A stretch of DNA of 64,000 nt from Vibrio sp. B1FLJ16 (GTDB taxonomy: Bacteria > Pseudomonadota > Gammaproteobacteria > Enterobacterales > Vibrionaceae), in NCBI RefSeq assembly GCF_905175385.1, contig NZ_HG992749.1:1922001-1986000 (forward strand), written 5' to 3'. Made by a program: the position numbers and the translations under genes. The notes below the pieces were generated by a model. That model saw only the letters and a list, made by a program, of their open reading frames with translations, made no database searches and was not told the origin of the DNA. Below are positions 9,737 to 18,355 of the stretch, piece by piece (position 1 is the first letter of the stretch; each line of letters starts with the position of its first letter).

Positions 9737-11056
9737 AAACTGCGTCTCCACTATCACTCATGCGCTCAACGTTGCCAATGCGCTCATAGAATTTAATTAG
9801 TTCTTGTTCGGTTTGTTTATCAACGAAAATGCCACGTTGTTTAAATGCAGCGATCAGTTCGTGGAAACGGAGCTTGTCTTTTTCTCCAACAACAAGGTTG
9901 GTTAATAAAATGATGTAGTCTTGGTTGAGAACCAAAACTCGACCACTACGGCCTCGACTTTGAATAAAATGAGATGCGAGATGCTTCTCTACTTCTGAAA
10001 CGTATTTTTTGTTGATGTTGAATCGCTCACCAACACTAAACTGAGCCGTGGCTAACTTCATAATATGACCAAGCCAATCAAGGGCAGATTCCGACTCATC
10101 AAGTGATGTATCTAAATTACGTTGCGTTTTAAATGCTCGAGCAAAGTTCTCTAGATCACTCTTTAGGTGTTCATAACGGGATTCTTGAATACCCTTGAAA
10201 TCGCCCACAATGGCACTTTAGTTGCACTCTTATATCCCATACCTGGTTGTAAAAGCTCTAACATTGTCAGCATCGGGAATAAACGAGTCGCAGACTCATT
10301 GAATAGCTTATAACCGTGATTTTTTATGTGTGTACGTTCATTACTAGCACGCTCATGATCCATGATAAAGTACAGCGGCTTAGCAACTGGCGCCTCGCCA
10401 GAGCGCCAATCTGTGAGCGATAGACTCAATTGAGCGGTGTAAGCAAAACCATAAAAAGACAAGAACGACTCAATTTCACTTAACAGGTACTTAGGACGAC
10501 TTGCCAAAAACTTCAAATCATCACGAAATGCTTTAGATAGATATGGCAGATATGGGTGCTCAGTCGCTTGCATCGATGAATCAGCTTTCATCTTACCGCG
10601 CAACGTAGAAAGCATCTCGCGTTCAATGAAGTTTAATTTTGCATCAAAATCTTCGACACGCATATTCTGTAGTAAATTTATGTACATAGCGGCGATACGA
10701 GAGTCACCAGCAACAAATTCGCCTTTTTGCGCACGAAACAGCAATAACTCAGGGCTAACAGAAAAGATATCTTTGTCATCAAAGTACATTTCGCTTAGTA
10801 CTTCCCAAAAGCCTTCTTCACCTAGCTTCTCTTCAAACGCAGACTGACAATCAGATACAAAATCTTCATATTTGTACCCTTCAATTTTCTTGCGAAATAA
10901 ACCACGTAATACCAAGCCAATTACTGCATCACTGTCAAAGTCATTACCTTTGGTACGAATTGGTAAATAGCTGTTTAAGCTGTTCTTATTCGGTACGTTT
11001 TCCGCCGTTTGTGGCAAGTTCGGATTAAACGGTTTGATGTATTTATCCATTGTCAT
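9717..11056 (-). pseudogene. dptG: dptG, phosphorothioation-dependent restriction protein, frameshifted
   Basis: Two adjacent frames together give a DptG of about 446 residues, the expected family length. The first frame (11056 to 10163) runs ATKVPLWAIS and soon stops; the second (to 9717) continues in the -1 frame with GDFKGIQESRYEH. Restoring one G in the G run at 10204-10206 would give a smooth VPLWGDFKGIQES reading, so a single-base deletion (or a sequencing error) is the simplest explanation. No classical slippery heptamer is visible, arguing against programmed frameshifting. The ATG at 11056 follows the dptF stop by one base. If the shift is real, the restriction module probably lacks one subunit. 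Confidence 0.8.
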
Positions 11057-11057
11057 C

Positions 11058-12653
11058 TTAGATACCACTCACTTCGAAATATTCATCATCTTCATTGACG
11101 ATCTTGTAACGCTTATCGTTTTTCAGAATAAACAAGGTGTTTTTCTCGTTCGCTACAGTGATGATTTGCTCAATCACTTCATCCAACAAAAGCACCGCAT
11201 TCTTATCATGTTTGTTAGGTCGATAGCCCTGATTGATTTTTTCTAACAGTTCAAACAAATTGATACTAATTGGAATTGGGAGAAGTGCGTTGTCATCTGC
11301 ACGGATATACGTATTAAAGGAACCAATTTTACTGACACCTCGCGTTTTGATTGCAGTAAAATCCGACTTAACTTCTAGCTCAGCTGCAATTTTAAAACCG
11401 TTATATTCAGAAATGAAAAATTGGTCTTTATCAAGAGTTGGCGAGTTACGATTACAGTAGCGGTGGATAGCCGCAATTAGGATATCCTTGTAGAATTTGT
11501 TTAACTCTTTTTTCTGCTTGCCTGAGCCGTCAAACTCGCTATGAAGCAACCAAGTGTTTGCATACTTATTTACTAAGGAGTTATCAAAATCCGCTTTTAG
11601 TTCGTTGATGTAAGCGTTAGCGAACTGCTCTTCATCTTTTAACAAATACACCATACGCAAGTACGATGCAGCATTTGATACGTCAAAGACACCTATAGAC
11701 TTCATTTGATTTTTAAGATTTGTAAACCCTTCATTTTCAATACCTAGACCAAATTGCAAAACAAACTCATCAATTTTGCGAGTATGAATGTTGCTTGGGT
11801 CGAAACTTTGGATATGCTCTAAAAGCTCGTTGTCAGCACCAGAGAACAAATTATCAAATAAATAACCGTCCATTGCTAAAATCTGAAAGACAAAATCTAG
11901 CAAGGCACGTGCTGTCAAAAATTGGTCTTTAATTAAACGAGTTTTCAACAACAAAGCAATAATATTCTTCTGGACAGAGTCCAAAGCCAATAAAGCGTAA
12001 TTGGCAGTCAACGTGCTATGACCTGATTTTTCCACTTCATTCGCATAGAGCGCATAAAATGGGTTTTCTAAAGTTGGCTCAGTTAAGCGAGCAAGAAATT
12101 GAGCGGCAAAATCGGAAGTGCTCACTTCATGACCAAGGGTAAACTTAGGGTAGCGTTCGAAATCTAGAAATAGATGATTTGGTGGAATGTCGTTCGTTTT
12201 ATTTTCCAGAAAAGCCTTTATCGACGTTTTCACGTCGTAATGTTGGTCAGCACCTTCCTCAGCATAGTTACCCAACATACCAATATTGATGCCGATGACG
12301 AGTGGCTTGTCATTTTCTTTAAACTGTGAAAAACGTTCATCTAGCGCGTCAATAGCCGTCTGACTCGGATTGAAACTGTGTGTCGCATCAAGATGAAAAT
12401 CATGCGTTGCTTTATGTTTTTGGCTGTATTGAGTCAAAATTTCCGACTTACCGTCGCCACTACTGCCACACAAAAAGATGATTTCGTCCTTTTTAGCAGA
12501 CAAAAGTGCCCGCTTAAAATCAGCTTCAATGTCAGTTTTGATATAGATATGACTTTTATATTCAGCCAGAAGATCTTGATTTTGATCTCTTTCAGTACTT
12601 ACCGCATAAGGCGAAGATTTAGAGAGAATGCTGAGGGATTGTGCTAAATTCAA
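11058..12653 (-). CDS. dptF: DNA phosphorothioation-dependent restriction protein DptF
   Basis: This is a P-loop protein with Walker A CGSSGDGKSE at residues 62-71 and an N-terminus LSILSKSSPYAVST characteristic of DptF. It heads the dptF-dptG-dptH operon. No ATG is present near the start. The best choice is the TTG at 12653 (NLAQSLSILS) with AAGAGA about six bases upstream, giving 531 residues; a TTG at 12710 would add 19 residues. Established role: ATPase component of the restriction arm that attacks DNA without phosphorothioates. Usually dndBCDE lie next to it, but here the upstream neighbour is an IS5 element and no dnd gene is visible. Confidence 0.88.
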   Translation of the reverse strand: MNLAQSLSILSKSSPYAVSTERDQNQDLLAEYKSHIYIKTDIEADFKRALLSAKKDEIIFLCGSSGDGKSEILTQYSQKHKATHDFHLDATHSFNPSQTAIDALDERFSQFKENDKPLVIGINIGMLGNYAEEGADQHYDVKTSIKAFLENKTNDIPPNHLFLDFERYPKFTLGHEVSTSDFAAQFLARLTEPTLENPFYALYANEVEKSGHSTLTANYALLALDSVQKNIIALLLKTRLIKDQFLTARALLDFVFQILAMDGYLFDNLFSGADNELLEHIQSFDPSNIHTRKIDEFVLQFGLGIENEGFTNLKNQMKSIGVFDVSNAASYLRMVYLLKDEEQFANAYINELKADFDNSLVNKYANTWLLHSEFDGSGKQKKELNKFYKDILIAAIHRYCNRNSPTLDKDQFFISEYNGFKIAAELEVKSDFTAIKTRGVSKIGSFNTYIRADDNALLPIPISINLFELLEKINQGYRPNKHDKNAVLLLDEVIEQIITVANEKNTLFILKNDKRYKIVNEDDEYFEVSGI

Positions 12654-13052
12654 AGATATTTCTCTTAAACAGTTAATTAACCACAAAAATTCTGGGTTAG
12701 GTTTTATCAAACGGAGGGATTGTCAGATACAACGCTTCAGATAAAAATTGACTAAATGAGTATTTCACAACCATTAATTATGCAACTAAGGCATATTACT
12801 TACTCTTGCACTAAAGTTGTACTCTAACCTTTTGAAAATTAGAGCTAACTGAGATTCTTTTAAACGAAGGCATTACATTTATGTGCGAGAGATATGCTGT
12901 AACTCCGCAGAAATGTACGTATATTCTAGGACCATAAAATAAAATGGTTGTAAAAGCATACCGTTATAGTTTCATAAAATATTAGCAAGATGTATTAGGT
13001 GAATATTGATAGAGACGCCTCTTACTGACCAATAGGATTTATCATACGCAAG
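12654..13052. other. Intergenic region between dptF and the IS5 element
   Basis: About 400 bases without a convincing gene on either strand. It must hold the leftward promoter of the dpt operon. The sequence is AT-rich. In other dnd/dpt loci modification genes or a regulator would be expected around here; neither is seen, and the region stops abruptly at the IS5 left inverted repeat at 13053. Confidence 0.6.
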
Positions 13053-14103
13053 GGCTTTGTTGCTTAAATCGATGGAACTAAATCAAGAAGCTACGAGCTG
13101 ATCGGCTACACCCATCAATCATCGTAGTCTCATGCCTAAACCTCGTAACAAAACAAACAACTGGAAACAGTACAACAAAGCGCTAATCAACCGTGGCTCT
13201 CTGACCTTTTGGATTGATGAGGAAACGATAGCCGAGTGGAAGCAAAACAAACAAGGTAAACGTGGTAGACCTCGCCGATTCAGCGACTTAGCCATTACCA
13301 CTGCACTGATGGTGAAACGCGTTTTCTCCATGCCATTGAGAGCACTGCAAGGTTTTCTAGACTCAGTGTTTAAGATTGCTATCCCGCTAGTTTGTCCGCA
13401 CTACACCTGTATAAGCCGTCGAGCCAAGGAAGTTGAGGTTTCATTTAAAACTAAAACCAGAGGTGCGATACAACACCTCGCCATTGATGCCACTGGCCTC
13501 AAGGTTTATGGAGAAGGTGAATGGAAGGTTAAGAAGCATGGTACTGACGGGAAACGTAGGGTTTGGCGTAAGCTGCATATCGCAGTAGATACAAGCACCC
13601 ACGAAATAGTCGCAGCAGAGCTGAGCTTATCTAACGTAACCGGTGCTGAAGTGCTTCCCAACTTGCTTAAGCAGACACATCGGAAAATCATCGAGATATC
13701 AGGCGATGGCGCTTATGACACAAGGAATTGCCATAATGCCATACGGGTCAAGCGAGCGGTTCCGCTTATCCCACCACGAGAAGGGGCAGCTTTCTGGGAG
13801 CAAGGACACCCTCGTAATTTAGCAGTAGGTTGTCAGAAGCTCTACGGCTCCAATAAGAAGTGGAAAAAACGCTATGGCTACCATAAGCGCTCGCTATCAG
13901 AGACAGCAATGTATCGAGTGAAACAGTTATTAGGTGGGAAATTAAGCCTGAGGAACTACAACGCTCAAGTTGGCGAGCCTTACGCCATGATCAAAGCGCT
14001 GAACAAACTTACGAGGCTAGGTATGCCTGAAACTCAGTATATTGTTTAAGAATTAAGCACAATGGAGTAAGTATGTCTTATCTCAGAATTAAGCAACAAA
14101 GCC
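13053..14103 (+). mobile_element. IS5-family insertion sequence, complete
   Basis: The element is 1051 bp with terminal inverted repeats GGCTTTGTTGCTTAA at 13053-13067 and its reverse complement at 14089-14103, enclosing a single intact transposase gene. The flanks (left ATACGCAAG, right ACGTCACTA) show no target-site duplication. Together with an integrase gene cut off exactly at the right end, this suggests a deletion or recombination at this IS after insertion rather than a simple insertion. Confidence 0.92.
13132..14049 (+). CDS. IS5-family transposase
   Basis: A 305-residue DDE transposase (DUF4372/transposase_11 type) with an intact frame. Visible parts are the N-terminal region GKRGRPRRFSDLAI, first catalytic aspartate in LAIDATGLKVYGEGEW, second in IISGDGAYDT-like ISGDGAYDTRNCH, and the Y(2)R(3)E(6)K-like region ending in KKRYGYHKRSLSETAMYRVK, which carries the catalytic glutamate. 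The length fits the IS903/IS5 subgroup. It is the only gene of the IS and should be active in cis. Confidence 0.93.
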   Translation: MPKPRNKTNNWKQYNKALINRGSLTFWIDEETIAEWKQNKQGKRGRPRRFSDLAITTALMVKRVFSMPLRALQGFLDSVFKIAIPLVCPHYTCISRRAKEVEVSFKTKTRGAIQHLAIDATGLKVYGEGEWKVKKHGTDGKRRVWRKLHIAVDTSTHEIVAAELSLSNVTGAEVLPNLLKQTHRKIIEISGDGAYDTRNCHNAIRVKRAVPLIPPREGAAFWEQGHPRNLAVGCQKLYGSNKKWKKRYGYHKRSLSETAMYRVKQLLGGKLSLRNYNAQVGEPYAMIKALNKLTRLGMPETQYIV

Positions 14104-14336
14104 ACGTCACTAAGTGTTGGCTCGCTTAACTCAGTTATCTTTAATGCTAGAGAAGACGCTAGATTCAATGCTGTAAGGTAATTGCGGGTTTTGAGGCTGA
14201 GCTTTACCTGGCGGTATCTATTGTTTTCAGAAACATTCCAGCGAAAGGAGTAAACACCCGTTTTACTACGCACTAGGTATGTGCATTCACGGATGGTAGA
14301 AGGTTTGGAAGAAAATTGTGCCATTGTGCGCTCCAT
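14104..14336 (-). pseudogene. Tyrosine-type integrase, N-terminal fragment cut by IS5
   Basis: About 78 codons of island-type integrase remain, reading leftward from the ATG at 14336 (a second ATG at 14324 has GGAG just upstream). The segment GVYSFRWNVSENNRYRQVK followed by LSLKTRNYLTALNLAS matches the N-terminal arm region of phage/island integrases. The frame meets the IS5 inverted repeat at 14103 and ends in IS sequence. The catalytic domain is missing, so the island can no longer excise with this gene. The position next to tRNA-Ser is classic for an island integrase. Confidence 0.7.
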
Positions 14337-14372
14337 TGTACCTTGGGTAGCTCACATGACCTTGTAAAAACC

Positions 14373-14401
14373 AAAAAAAGGCCTGATAAATCAGACCTTT
14401 T
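14373..14401 (-). terminator. Rho-independent terminator of tRNA-Ser
   Basis: Read on the minus strand it is AAAGGTCTGA, a TTTA loop, TCAGGCCTTT and then a T run. The stem has one mismatch. It lies seven bases past the tRNA 3' CCA and separates the tRNA from the integrase remnant. Confidence 0.75.
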
Positions 14402-14407
14402 GGAATG

Positions 14408-14495
14408 TGGCGGTGAGTGAGAGATTCGAACTCTCGATACGTTGCCGTATACACACTTTCCAGGCGTGCTCCTTCAGCCACTCGGACAACTCACC
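14408..14495 (-). tRNA. tRNA-Ser (GGA)
   Basis: An 88-nt gene including the encoded CCA (TGG at 14408-14410 on the plus strand). The acceptor arm GGTGAGT pairs with ACTCACC. The anticodon loop reads CTGGAAA, giving anticodon GGA for UCC/UCU codons. A long variable arm (TGTATACGGCAACGTAT) marks a class II serine tRNA, and the T loop is GAGTTCGAATCTC. The 3' side borders the genomic island, consistent with use as an integration site. Confidence 0.95.
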
Positions 14496-14639
14496 GAATC
14501 AAATTGTGGTTAGCATTGTTGGCTAACGAGGCGCTAATTTAATGATTATGTGCCCAACGGTCAAGGCCAAACATGAAAAAAAGCGCTGTTTTTCTGTTGT
14601 TTGCTCACTAAGTAACTAAATTGAACAAAACAGTGTCAA

Positions 14640-15089
14640 TCAGATGCCTTGATAGTAGCCAGGGACTCGGAACCAGCGACGGCACATATCTAAAAAGTAG
14701 CCATACAAGATACCCATTCCACAAGATACAACCGCATTACTTGCAACAGCTGTAATGATCTGGTCTGTAGATGCACCTACCGCAAGCAGAATACCTGCAT
14801 ACACAGGAGATTGAAAAAGTACGTAAGCGATAAGGTCAGATACATTCTTCATAAATGATGATGGTGAAACTTTATTACCTTGACGTAATACCCAATCACG
14901 AAAAACACCATACGGCCATGCAATAGCAATATTAACTGGAATGGACAGTGTACGTGATGCTAGAGACTGTTCAAACGTCATACCTGAAATCAAAATCTCA
15001 ATAATCATTCCTGTGACAAAGCAAAAAACCACCATAGCAAAGGTATCCGCTGCAGCATTACGAATACAAAATGGTCCACGCGACTTCAT
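14640..15089 (-). CDS. alaE: L-alanine exporter AlaE
   Basis: A 149-residue inner-membrane protein with about four hydrophobic segments. Diagnostic stretches are [10 protein letters not shown], the [17 protein letters not shown] block, [17 protein letters not shown] and [17 protein letters not shown] near the C-terminus, all hallmarks of AlaE (formerly YgaW). It exports L-alanine and prevents toxic build-up. It stands alone on the core side of the tRNA, and its RBS is GAGGTTG just upstream. In E. coli the gene is under Lrp; no Lrp site was assigned here. Confidence 0.93.
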   Translation of the reverse strand: MKSRGPFCIRNAAADTFAMVVFCFVTGMIIEILISGMTFEQSLASRTLSIPVNIAIAWPYGVFRDWVLRQGNKVSPSSFMKNVSDLIAYVLFQSPVYAGILLAVGASTDQIITAVASNAVVSCGMGILYGYFLDMCRRWFRVPGYYQGI

Positions 15090-15504
15090 TCAACAACCTC
15101 TAAAATCAAACACTGTAATTAACAACAAAATACACATGATCAACTGCCATATAGCTAACCATCCAGATTATATCTCCATTAGAGCATACAATTTACAGCT
15201 TATGGCTCCATTTTTAAATTAAAGAAGTAAATTAATGACCAAATTTCCGCACAAAAGTAGTTCATTTCACCATTTCGAATATAAAACGGTCTTTTTAGGC
15301 AAAAAATGGAGTAAAAAAACAAAAATTCTAGTGCTTTAAGAGAGTTACAAAATGGGTCAACGCCATTTTTCAGAACAAAATGCGGCTTGTTAGATAGGAA
15401 ATCGTAAAGTTATGCTATTAACTGACAAGAATTCAGAGTTAACTTAACGTGAGAAGCCTTCGAATTACTACCTGATATCGATTTATCGCAAATTGATTGG
15501 TAAT
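15090..15504. other. Divergent intergenic region alaE / UPF0149 gene
   Basis: About 415 AT-rich bases between two divergently read genes. I see no gene, RNA or strong hairpin. It must hold both promoters. Tracts such as AAAAATGGAGTAAAAAAAC suggest a curved upstream region but no specific operator could be assigned. Confidence 0.5.
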
Positions 15505-16116
15505 ATGGCCGTAACTGACCAGCCCATTAACAAATGGTATTCTATTTTGAAACTACAAGACATTCTCTCCCTTCCCGAGCTTGATGGAAAATTACTCAAT
15601 CTGGCTAAAACTCAAGGCTTTGTAACTGCAATGGCATCAGCGCCAAATGTTCTGATGCCACAAGACTGGCTGCCATTCCTTTGGGGCGGAGAAGAAACCG
15701 CACCTTTTAGTGATGGAGAACAGCTAGAACAGTACATTGATGAAATTGTTCAGATGTGGAATCAAACTCGTCCGGCGTTACTAGATGGAGCTTGGGAGTG
15801 GCCTGAAGGTTGTGCACTGGATGAGCAAGACATCGTAACGGCGACGACTCGTGATTTCTGTGAAGGCGTTTTACAGGGTTGGCAATTAGCCCGCGATGAT
15901 TGGGAAACACTAATGCCTGAAGACAGTGAAGACAACGCACTGCTTGGTGGCGTTCTGCTTTCTCTTACTATGCTCTATGATCCAGAAACCACCATCGAAA
16001 CACTAGCAGAACAAGGAATGGAAGGACTGGAGCAATTCGAAGAGATCTTCAACGCCATGCCGGTAATGCTTTGTGGTCTGACTCAGCGTGGCGTCACGTT
16101 AGCAGAAGAGCAGTAA
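15505..16116 (+). CDS. UPF0149/YecA-family protein
   Basis: A soluble 203-residue acidic, helical protein of the UPF0149 (YgfB/YecA) family. Features include the early GFVTAMASAPNVLMPQDWLPFLWGG segment split by helices and a second half around FCEGVLQGWQLARDDW. There is no C-terminal SEC-type zinc motif, so it is the short form. Function in this family is poorly known. I place the start at the ATG at 15505; a TTG at 15493 in the same frame is possible but less likely. It ends in a good terminator shared with the convergent ygiC gene. Confidence 0.75.
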   Translation: MAVTDQPINKWYSILKLQDILSLPELDGKLLNLAKTQGFVTAMASAPNVLMPQDWLPFLWGGEETAPFSDGEQLEQYIDEIVQMWNQTRPALLDGAWEWPEGCALDEQDIVTATTRDFCEGVLQGWQLARDDWETLMPEDSEDNALLGGVLLSLTMLYDPETTIETLAEQGMEGLEQFEEIFNAMPVMLCGLTQRGVTLAEEQ

Positions 16117-16157
16117 GCGCCAGGCACCTGCCAGCGATACGGCACTAATAAAAAGTA

Positions 16158-16183
16158 AAAAGCTCTCTTCGGAGAGCTTTTTT
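16158..16183. terminator. Bidirectional terminator, UPF0149 gene / ygiC
   Basis: A perfect stem AGCTCTC-TTCG-GAGAGCT with an A run on one side and a T run on the other. It lies between convergent genes and overlaps neither coding end. Confidence 0.85.
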
Positions 16184-16185
16184 GA

Positions 16186-17352
16186 TCAACTCAAAATGAT
16201 ATGCGGGATGTAACGCGCCATATCCTGCGTCACTATATTGCTGTCCTCTCTAATTGAAATTCCCGCCGCTTTGTCATTGACTAACCAACTGCCGATTAGA
16301 GTATGACTTTGCCCAAACTTGGGTAAAGGATGATACTGCTGAACAATATTTTTCCCAGATCCATAAGGTCCAGGTGTTTTCACTATACGCTGACCTTTTT
16401 TAACGATTTCGATATTCGCCCCCTCACGGGAAAAGAGTGGCTTGACTACATAGTCTTGTAAGCTTCCCGCCTCAGGATCATCTGCAAAATACGCGGGTAA
16501 TAAATTAGGGTGGTTAGGAAAGCGTTGCCAAAGTAGCGGAAGTAAAGCTTTGTTAGAAAGAATGGATTTCCACATCGGTTCCAGCCAGTTAACACGAGCG
16601 TCTTTGAGGTAAGCACTATACTCCTCCTCAAACATAAACTCCCACGGGTAAAGCTTAAACATCCAGCGTATTGCCCGGTCATCGGTATCAACAAACGCTC
16701 CGTCTTCTGTTACACCAATATCTTCAACGTATACGAAAGCGGTCGACAATCCTGCCTCTCGAGCGCAGTCCTCAAGATATTGCACTGTGCCTTTATCTTC
16801 TTCCGTATATTTACAACAGCTAAAATGCAGCGTTTGCCCGGGTTGGAACTTTGCGATTTCAGTAAACCGCTCAATAAGGAAATCTTGCAGTATATTGAAC
16901 TGATCCGCGCTTTGGTGAATACGCCCTTTATTAACGACATCTTCCAGCCACACCCATTGCCAGAAAGCGGTTTCGAACAGTGACGTTGGCGTATCAGCGT
17001 TATTTTCTAATAACTTAGCGGGAGAAGAGCCGTTATAAGCAAAATCCATCCGAGAATAAAGCGATGGCTCTTTACGTTGCCATGAAGAAGCAACTTGTGA
17101 CCACATTGATTCTGGGATTGCACATTGAGTAAGTAATCGCTCGCTGCGTACCACCTCATCCACAATCTCGAGACACATCTGATGAAGCTCTTCTGTCGGC
17201 GCTTCAAGATCTCGTTCAATTTGTTCAAGCGTGAATTGGTAATAAGCAGTCTCGTCCCAATACGGTTGGTCGTACATGGAATGGAATCCAAAACCATACT
17301 GGCGAGCTAACTCGCGCCAATTATCTCGCTCTTGGATTTCGCGACGAAACAT
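16186..17352 (-). CDS. ygiC: Glutathionylspermidine synthase-family ATP-grasp protein YgiC
   Basis: A 388-residue protein of the YgiC/YjfC family, related to the C-terminal amidase-free synthetase domain of GspS. The conserved N-terminal block YGFGFHSMYDQPYWDE, the SRMDFAYNG segment, LLENNADTPTSLFE and the C-terminal VKPLFSREGANIEIV ATP-grasp loop are visible. It is predicted to form an amide or peptide bond with ATP; the real substrate is unknown. It is the last gene of a four-gene leftward operon, nine bases after ygiB. Confidence 0.88.
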   Translation of the reverse strand: MFRREIQERDNWRELARQYGFGFHSMYDQPYWDETAYYQFTLEQIERDLEAPTEELHQMCLEIVDEVVRSERLLTQCAIPESMWSQVASSWQRKEPSLYSRMDFAYNGSSPAKLLENNADTPTSLFETAFWQWVWLEDVVNKGRIHQSADQFNILQDFLIERFTEIAKFQPGQTLHFSCCKYTEEDKGTVQYLEDCAREAGLSTAFVYVEDIGVTEDGAFVDTDDRAIRWMFKLYPWEFMFEEEYSAYLKDARVNWLEPMWKSILSNKALLPLLWQRFPNHPNLLPAYFADDPEAGSLQDYVVKPLFSREGANIEIVKKGQRIVKTPGPYGSGKNIVQQYHPLPKFGQSHTLIGSWLVNDKAAGISIREDSNIVTQDMARYIPHIILS

Positions 17353-17360
17353 AGGGCTGG

Positions 17361-17930
17361 TTATCCACCGTGACTAACTGAAACGGCTTTACCAAATCCA
17401 CCACGAGACATAGCACGCCCAACCGTACCACCTGCTCGTTGGTTTAATCTGCTCGTAGCGACTTTAGTCGGTTGATTCCGATAAGAACCATAAAACTGCC
17501 CGTCCCCGTTATAGTACTTTGATCGATAACGGTACATGGGCTCCGAGTAGTAACTCTTGTTATACCCTTTCATATCGCTAATGGCGCGGCTGAAAAAGAA
17601 CCCTCCGAGGAAAGGGACATAAGAGTTGTAGCGGTTACTGTGATAACAGTTGTCTTGAGCGAAATCAGTCTCACATTCGTACTCGGTGGTATAACGGGGC
17701 GCGTTCTGCTCTGCCCTTTCCATCGCGTCCTTATAAGCGATATCGCATTGTTCGCTAAATTCGGGCTCAGAAGACTTACACTCGTCTGCATCAAGGTAAA
17801 TTGTCCCTTCAGTCTGCGACTGCTGAGTAGCAAGAAAAAACATCCCCCCAAAGGCAGCAAACGGAATCAGTCGACTCACTTTAAAGCTTTTATCCATAGA
17901 AGAACGTTTAACGTCAGAGCTGCGTTTCAT
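17361..17930 (-). CDS. ygiB: DUF1190 lipoprotein-like membrane protein YgiB
   Basis: About 189 residues. The ATG at 17930 follows a perfect AGGAGGA site; an in-frame start 24 bases earlier is not needed. The N-terminus has a basic start and one hydrophobic segment (SRLIPFAAFGGMFFLA), then a cysteine-rich region (DADECKSSEPEFSEQCDIAYKD and YECETDFAQDNCY) and a Gly/Arg/Tyr-rich tail, matching DUF1190 (YgiB). Its role is unknown. It is consistently paired with ygiC. Confidence 0.85.
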   Translation of the reverse strand: MKRSSDVKRSSMDKSFKVSRLIPFAAFGGMFFLATQQSQTEGTIYLDADECKSSEPEFSEQCDIAYKDAMERAEQNAPRYTTEYECETDFAQDNCYHSNRYNSYVPFLGGFFFSRAISDMKGYNKSYYSEPMYRYRSKYYNGDGQFYGSYRNQPTKVATSRLNQRAGGTVGRAMSRGGFGKAVSVSHGG

Positions 17931-17938
17931 TATTCCTC

Positions 17939-18355
17939 CTAGTAAGTCATACAAGCGGCGTTGAGCATACCGACCGACACCGAGACTGCCGCCAGTACGA
18001 TACCAGCAGGCAATTCGTTGTTTTCAATCCGTTCAGAGACTTGGGGTATTAATATAAATCGAACAATTCCAAATGCGATTAGCTGCGCTAACAGTGCAAC
18101 TATTCCCCACAACATGAAATCAATAATACTGACAGAGTTGCTTGCCGCGCCCGCTATTGCCAGGCAATAACCAACTAATGCCCCACTTAAAGCAACGGCT
18201 GCCGCCGTATTTTGCTCTTCTTTGATCAAGTGCCATTCGTCGTAAGGTGTTAGCTTGATATAGACGAATTTGAATGCCAGAACGAACACGATCGACACAG
18301 AGAAATAGAGTAAGAAATAGGGAAAACCTGCCAACAGGTCGGCGATAATGTCCAT
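17939..18355 (-). CDS. DUF350 membrane protein (YjfL-like)
   Basis: A 138-residue protein with about four transmembrane helices (LLYFSVSIVFVLAFKFVYI, AAVALSGALVGYCLAIAG, IVALLAQLIAFGIVRFI and the C-terminal VLAAVSVSVGMLNAACM). The motif YIKLTPYDEWHLIKEEQNTAAA is typical for DUF350. Its start shares a TAATG overlap with the stop of the upstream channel gene, so the two are translationally coupled. In other bacteria DUF350, YgiB and YgiC genes travel together, possibly with a polyamine or envelope role. Confidence 0.82.
   Translation of the reverse strand: MDIIADLLAGFPYFLLYFSVSIVFVLAFKFVYIKLTPYDEWHLIKEEQNTAAAVALSGALVGYCLAIAGAASNSVSIIDFMLWGIVALLAQLIAFGIVRFILIPQVSERIENNELPAGIVLAAVSVSVGMLNAACMTY

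Noticed and set aside
9717..11068. Two separate genes of 301 and 163 residues
   Set aside because: They are consecutive parts of one DptG in adjacent frames; a one-base change restores a single gene of the expected length.
1..14400. CRISPR array in the defence island
   Set aside because: No regularly spaced direct repeats of 25-40 bases are seen.
14408..14495. Second copy of the tRNA-Ser 3' end as the island's other attachment site
   Set aside because: No repeat of the T-arm or acceptor sequence was found elsewhere in the left 14 kb; the other end must lie outside the window.
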